Of a stretch of 9,501 nucleotides of DNA, positions 7,083 to 9,501 are shown in pieces. The position numbers and the translations under genes were made by a program. A model generated the notes under the pieces. The model had not been told where the DNA came from. It saw only the letters and a list, made by a program, of their open reading frames with translations, and did no database searches. This DNA comes from an uncultured Desulfovibrio sp. (lineage in GTDB: Bacteria; Desulfobacterota; Desulfovibrionia; Desulfovibrionales; Desulfovibrionaceae), in contig URTO01000052.1 in assembly GCA_900550745.1 (NCBI GenBank), positions 1 through 9,501 of the forward strand, given 5' to 3'. Numbering within the stretch: position 1 is the stretch's first letter; the number at the start of each line of letters is the position of its first letter.

Positions 7083-7559
7083 ATGCGCCGCCTTTCCTGC
7101 CTGATCGCCCTGCTGGCCTGCCTCGTGCTGGCCCTGCCCGCGTTCGCCGCCCCTCAGAAGGCCGATGCCGTCCCCGGCATCTCCGGCGAGGGGGTTCTCG
7201 ATATCGTGAAAGCCAACAAGGGCAAGCTCGTCTTCATCAACTTCTTTGCCACATGGTGCCCGCCCTGCCGGGAGGAGATCCCCGAACTGCTCAGCATACG
7301 CAAAGCCTACCCTGCCGACAAGGTGGCCATCGTGGGCATTTCGCTTGACAGCGATCGCGGGAAGCTGGAATCATTCGTCGAGGCTATGGGCTTCAACTAT
7401 TCGGTTTACCTCGCGGAGCCGGACATCCCCGCTCTGTTCGGGATTTCGTCCATTCCGTTCAACCTGCTGTACGACAAGGCCGGCAAGCTGGCCTTCGGAG
7501 GCCCCGGCATGGTCGGCAAGGAAGACCTTGAGGAAGCGTTCAACAGCCTTCTCAACTGA
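7083..7559 (+). CDS. Secreted TlpA/ResA-like thioredoxin-fold protein
   Basis: This is a thiol-disulfide oxidoreductase predicted to act outside the cytoplasm. The 158-residue protein starts with a signal peptide: two Arg, a hydrophobic stretch (6-20) and a probable cleavage after the Ala-Phe-Ala motif at residue 22. The thioredoxin domain contains Phe-Phe-Ala-Thr-Trp-Cys-Pro-Pro-Cys, with catalytic Cys59 and Cys62. The expected cis-Pro is Pro125 in Ser-Ile-Pro. CPPC with this layout is typical of TlpA/ResA/CcmG-type reductases, often used to reduce apocytochrome c or other exported proteins. AAAGGA (7071-7076) precedes the ATG by 6 bases. The gene lies 15 bases after metH, so the two are probably cotranscribed, although the products work in different compartments. 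A terminator follows. A lipobox reading around Cys13 is possible but less likely, because the hydrophobic stretch continues past it. Confidence 0.9.
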   Translation: MRRLSCLIALLACLVLALPAFAAPQKADAVPGISGEGVLDIVKANKGKLVFINFFATWCPPCREEIPELLSIRKAYPADKVAIVGISLDSDRGKLESFVEAMGFNYSVYLAEPDIPALFGISSIPFNLLYDKAGKLAFGGPGMVGKEDLEEAFNSLLN

Positions 7560-7567
7560 TTTGGCAT

Positions 7568-7604
7568 GCGTCCGGGGAACCCGCCGTTTCCCGGACGCCG
7601 TTTT
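7568..7604 (+). terminator. Intrinsic terminator after the thioredoxin gene
   Basis: A 12-bp stem with one G-T pair joins 7568-7579 to 7587-7598 around a 7-base loop. It is followed by CG and then TTTT (7601-7604). It starts 9 bases past the thioredoxin stop codon, so it should end the metH-thioredoxin transcript. Confidence 0.7.
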
Positions 7605-7605
7605 C

Positions 7606-7625
7606 CCGGCCTGTTTTGGGGCCGG
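7606..7625 (+). other. Second small inverted repeat before GNAT gene
   Basis: CCGGCC (7606-7611) pairs with GGCCGG (7620-7625) around an 8-base loop that contains TTTT. It directly follows the terminator and lies 35 bases before the acetyltransferase ATG. It may be part of the termination region or of the next gene's leader. No clear promoter is visible between the two hairpins and the SD. Confidence 0.35.
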
Positions 7626-7660
7626 ATCAACGGCGGCTACCCCCTGAGGGGAGGAAGTCG

Positions 7661-8119
7661 ATGAACCTGAGCGTTCGCAAGGCCCGTATGGGCGATATCC
7701 GGGCCATCCACGCCCTTTTGATGACGAGTTCCGCCGATGGCCTGCTGTTGCCGCGTTCCCTGACCGATCTGTACGGTCACCTGCGCGACTTTTTCGTTGT
7801 GGAGTGCGACGGGGCCACCGTCGGCTGCGGGGCTCTGTCCATCATTTGGGAGAACATGGCCGAAGTGCGCTCGCTGGCCGTGGCCGCCCATGCGCGCCGG
7901 AAGGGATGCGGGCGGCTGATCGTGGAAGCCTGCATCGCCGAAGCCCGCGGACTGGACATCCATCGCCTGTTTGCCCTGACCTATCAACTGCCTTTCTTCA
8001 ATGCGCTCGGCTTTTCCGTTGTGGAAAAGGAAGTGCTGCCCCAGAAGGTCTGGGTGGACTGTGTGCATTGCCCAAAATTCCCGGACTGCGACGAAACGGC
8101 TGTCCTGCTGGAAATCTAA
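7661..8119 (+). CDS. GNAT acetyltransferase, short N-acetylglutamate-synthase type
   Basis: The 152-residue protein is a single GNAT domain that transfers an acetyl group from acetyl-CoA. Early residues Leu-Leu-Pro-Arg-Ser-Leu (29-34) and the central Glu-Val-Arg-Ser-Leu-Ala-Val (68-74) match the short N-acetylglutamate synthase-like family, proposed to start arginine biosynthesis. The acetyl-CoA pyrophosphate loop is R79-x-x-G82-x-G84. Phe112-Phe113 with Leu-Gly-Phe (116-118) is the usual GNAT C-terminal signature. The end carries three cysteines (C134, C137, C143) in Asp-Cys-x-x-Cys-Pro-Lys-Phe-Pro-Asp-Cys, which I remember as common in this subfamily. The substrate is inferred, not shown. 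ATG 7661 is chosen because GGAGG (7650-7654) lies 6 bases upstream. An earlier in-frame ATG (7616) sits inside a hairpin and has no SD. Confidence 0.82.
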   Translation: MNLSVRKARMGDIRAIHALLMTSSADGLLLPRSLTDLYGHLRDFFVVECDGATVGCGALSIIWENMAEVRSLAVAAHARRKGCGRLIVEACIAEARGLDIHRLFALTYQLPFFNALGFSVVEKEVLPQKVWVDCVHCPKFPDCDETAVLLEI

Positions 8120-8158
8120 CCCGCCTTGCGGGACGTGGCCGTCCCCGAAGGAGCCTTC

Positions 8159-8689
8159 ATGCGTATTACGAATCTCAAGCCTCTGATCAGCGAAGAAGCC
8201 ATCCAGGCGCGCGTCAAGGAAATGGCCGAAGAGATCAGCGCGCTTTATAAAGATGAGCCTTTGGTCGTCGTGTGCGTGCTCAAGGGTGCGTTCCTGTTTT
8301 TTTCCGATCTCGTCCGGCATCTCACCTGCAAGCCGGAAATCGATTTCGTGCGCCTCGCCAGCTACGGCAGCGCGGCGCAGCGCTCCAAGGCGATCACGTT
8401 CACCAAGGATGTGGAAATCCCGCTTGAGGGCAAGCATGTGCTCATCGTCGAGGACATCGTGGACACCGGGCACAGCATGGATTTCCTGTTCCGCCAGTTT
8501 CAGGCGCGCGGCGCGCGGAGCCTGCGGCTTGCGGTCCTGCTCGACAAGAACGAGCGGCGGGAGGTGCCCGTCACTTCTCACTTCGTCGGGTTTGCCTTGC
8601 CTAGCGGGTTCGTCGTGGGGTATGGTCTGGACTACGCTGAGGGTTATCGGGAACTCCCGGCGATCTATGAGGCTGAAATAGAAGAATGA
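8159..8689 (+). CDS. hpt: Hypoxanthine phosphoribosyltransferase
   Basis: This purine salvage enzyme joins hypoxanthine (and usually guanine) to PRPP, giving IMP or GMP in the cytoplasm. The length, 176 residues, is normal for the bacterial family. The Leu-Lys-Gly pyrophosphate-binding loop is at 41-43. The Ser-Tyr-Gly of the mobile flap is at 68-70. The PRPP-binding motif Glu-Asp-Ile-Val-Asp-Thr-Gly spans 98-104, and Lys130 is placed to contact the base oxygen. Near the C-terminus, Pro-Ser-Gly-Phe-Val-Val-Gly-Tyr-Gly-Leu-Asp-Tyr (148-159) is the characteristic base-binding segment. ATG 8159 has AAGGAG (8148-8153) 5 bases before it; an upstream ATG (8126) lacks an SD. The gene follows the acetyltransferase by 39 bases, a likely cotranscribed pair. 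Its stop lies 17 bases before the zinc-ribbon gene. Confidence 0.95.
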   Translation: MRITNLKPLISEEAIQARVKEMAEEISALYKDEPLVVVCVLKGAFLFFSDLVRHLTCKPEIDFVRLASYGSAAQRSKAITFTKDVEIPLEGKHVLIVEDIVDTGHSMDFLFRQFQARGARSLRLAVLLDKNERREVPVTSHFVGFALPSGFVVGYGLDYAEGYRELPAIYEAEIEE

Positions 8690-8706
8690 CGAATGGCGGA
8701 GTCCCT

Positions 8707-9447
8707 ATGATTGTTACATGCCCTAATTGCAGTACCAAATTCAATCTGCCCGAAACGCAGGCCGCTCCTGGGGCCAAATTGCGCTGTTCGGTGTGCAAGC
8801 ACGTGTTCCAGCTTTCCGACGGCGTGAAGCCCGCGGAAATCCGTATGGAGCCGGACTTGAGCCTTTCTTCCCCGTCCCTTTCCATGCCGCCCAAGAAGAA
8901 GGGCGGGGCATGGGGCTGGGTGCTGACGCTGCTGCTCCTCTGCGCGGTTGCCGGAGGCACGTGGTGGGCTTGGACCTACACGCCGCTCTTCGATACCGTG
9001 AAGGAGATGATCGCGCCGCCCAAGAAGCAGGACCCGGTGGAGCTGGTCAAGAACATCGCCCTGCGCGGCGTGCGGCAGTACAACATCAGCAACGAAAAGC
9101 TCGGCAACATTTCGGTGGTTGAAGGGAAGGTCGTGAACGGCTTCAACCAGCCGCGCGAGCTGATCCGCATCGAAGCGGCGCTGTACGATTCCACGGGCAA
9201 CGCGCTGGTTTCCAAACAGCAGCTTGCGGGCACGTCCCTGTCGCTGTTCCAGTTGCAGGTTCTCGGCGAGCAGGACATCGAGCAGGCCCTTGCCAACAAG
9301 ATCGACATCATGGCGACCAATACCAATGTCCTCCCCGGCGGAGAGGTTCCCTTCATGGTCGTTTTTTACAGCCCGCCGGACAACGCCGCCGAGTTCGGCG
9401 TCAAGGTCATCGACGCGCGCATTCCCCCTGAGAAAGAGAAGAAGTAG
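8707..9447 (+). CDS. Zinc-ribbon, membrane-anchored DUF3426 protein
   Basis: The 246-residue protein begins with an MJ0042-type zinc ribbon: C5-x-x-C8 and C27-x-x-C30. A Pro/Ser-rich linker and a basic patch (63-65) lead to one transmembrane helix (about 69-90). The rest (about 110-242) resembles DUF3426, a beta-rich domain. Its motifs include Val-Glu-Gly-Lys-Val-Val-Asn near 138, Ala-Gly-Thr-Ser near 174 and Pro-Gly-Gly-Glu-Val-Pro-Phe-Met-Val-Val-Phe near 210-220. The positive-inside rule puts the zinc ribbon in the cytoplasm and the DUF3426 part outside. The function of the family is not established; a link between cytoplasmic sensing and the envelope is possible. GGAG (8698-8701) lies 5 bases before ATG 8707. 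ATG 8686 overlaps the hpt stop and would add 7 residues, but its SD is poorer and the family usually starts just before the first Cys. Confidence 0.88.
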   Translation: MIVTCPNCSTKFNLPETQAAPGAKLRCSVCKHVFQLSDGVKPAEIRMEPDLSLSSPSLSMPPKKKGGAWGWVLTLLLLCAVAGGTWWAWTYTPLFDTVKEMIAPPKKQDPVELVKNIALRGVRQYNISNEKLGNISVVEGKVVNGFNQPRELIRIEAALYDSTGNALVSKQQLAGTSLSLFQLQVLGEQDIEQALANKIDIMATNTNVLPGGEVPFMVVFYSPPDNAAEFGVKVIDARIPPEKEKK

Positions 9448-9469
9448 GGGGATGAAGATTGGGGAGGGG

Positions 9470-9501
9470 AGAGGGAACCCTTCTGGAGAAGGGTTCCCTC
9501 T
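9470..9501 (+). terminator. 15-bp perfect inverted repeat, likely terminator
   Basis: Bases 9470-9484 and 9487-9501 are exact reverse complements separated by GG. The repeat lies 22 bases after the zinc-ribbon stop codon, where an end to the acetyltransferase-hpt-zinc-ribbon transcript is expected. A purine-rich stretch precedes it. Its pairing partner and any T-run would lie beyond the window edge, so termination is inferred. The symmetry would also let it act on a converging transcript. Confidence 0.65.

Noticed and set aside
8120..8145. Small competing hairpins between the acetyltransferase and hpt genes
   Set aside because: CCCGC/GCGGG and GGGAC/GTCCC stems are only 5 bp and no T-run follows; this is common by chance in GC-rich spacers.
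7637..8581. Minus-strand frame of 314 codons opposite the acetyltransferase and hpt
   Set aside because: It spans two genes with strong family motifs and has none of its own.

Overview
The window is GC-rich, densely coded bacterial chromosome. A sigma-32-type factor, a B12-dependent methionine synthase, Shine-Dalgarno-led genes and two outer-membrane-type lipoproteins point to a Gram-negative bacterium. My best guess is a Desulfovibrio-like member of the Desulfobacterota. That placement rests on gene style and remembered family context, not on a search. I see no tRNA, rRNA, CRISPR array, insertion sequence, phage gene or recognisable defence system.

Layout. Bases 1-137 hold no gene. A minus-strand block runs from about 4343 down to 138. 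It encodes an RpoH-like sigma factor with a long acidic N-terminal extension, then a three-gene cluster with overlapping stop/start codons: a TPR lipoprotein, a LolB-like lipoprotein and a 107-residue coiled-coil protein. About 300 bases (4344-4649) separate this block from the divergent plus-strand block. This spacer is rich in inverted repeats and carries weak candidate promoters in both directions.

The plus-strand block starts with metH, a short cobalamin-dependent methionine synthase that lacks the C-terminal reactivation domain. A secreted TlpA/ResA-type thioredoxin follows 15 bases later, and then a convincing intrinsic terminator. Next come a GNAT acetyltransferase of the short N-acetylglutamate-synthase-like type, a hypoxanthine phosphoribosyltransferase, and a membrane-anchored zinc-ribbon/DUF3426 protein. 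The window ends in a 15-bp perfect inverted repeat that probably terminates this unit.

Functionally this is mostly housekeeping: heat-shock transcription, envelope lipoprotein handling, methionine/one-carbon metabolism, periplasmic thiol chemistry, arginine precursor acetylation and purine salvage. The parts most worth a second look are the structured metH leader with mutually exclusive pairings, the extended sigma factor with its structured leader, and the unassigned small protein beside the LolB-like lipoprotein. I found nothing that I can honestly call a new multi-gene system.
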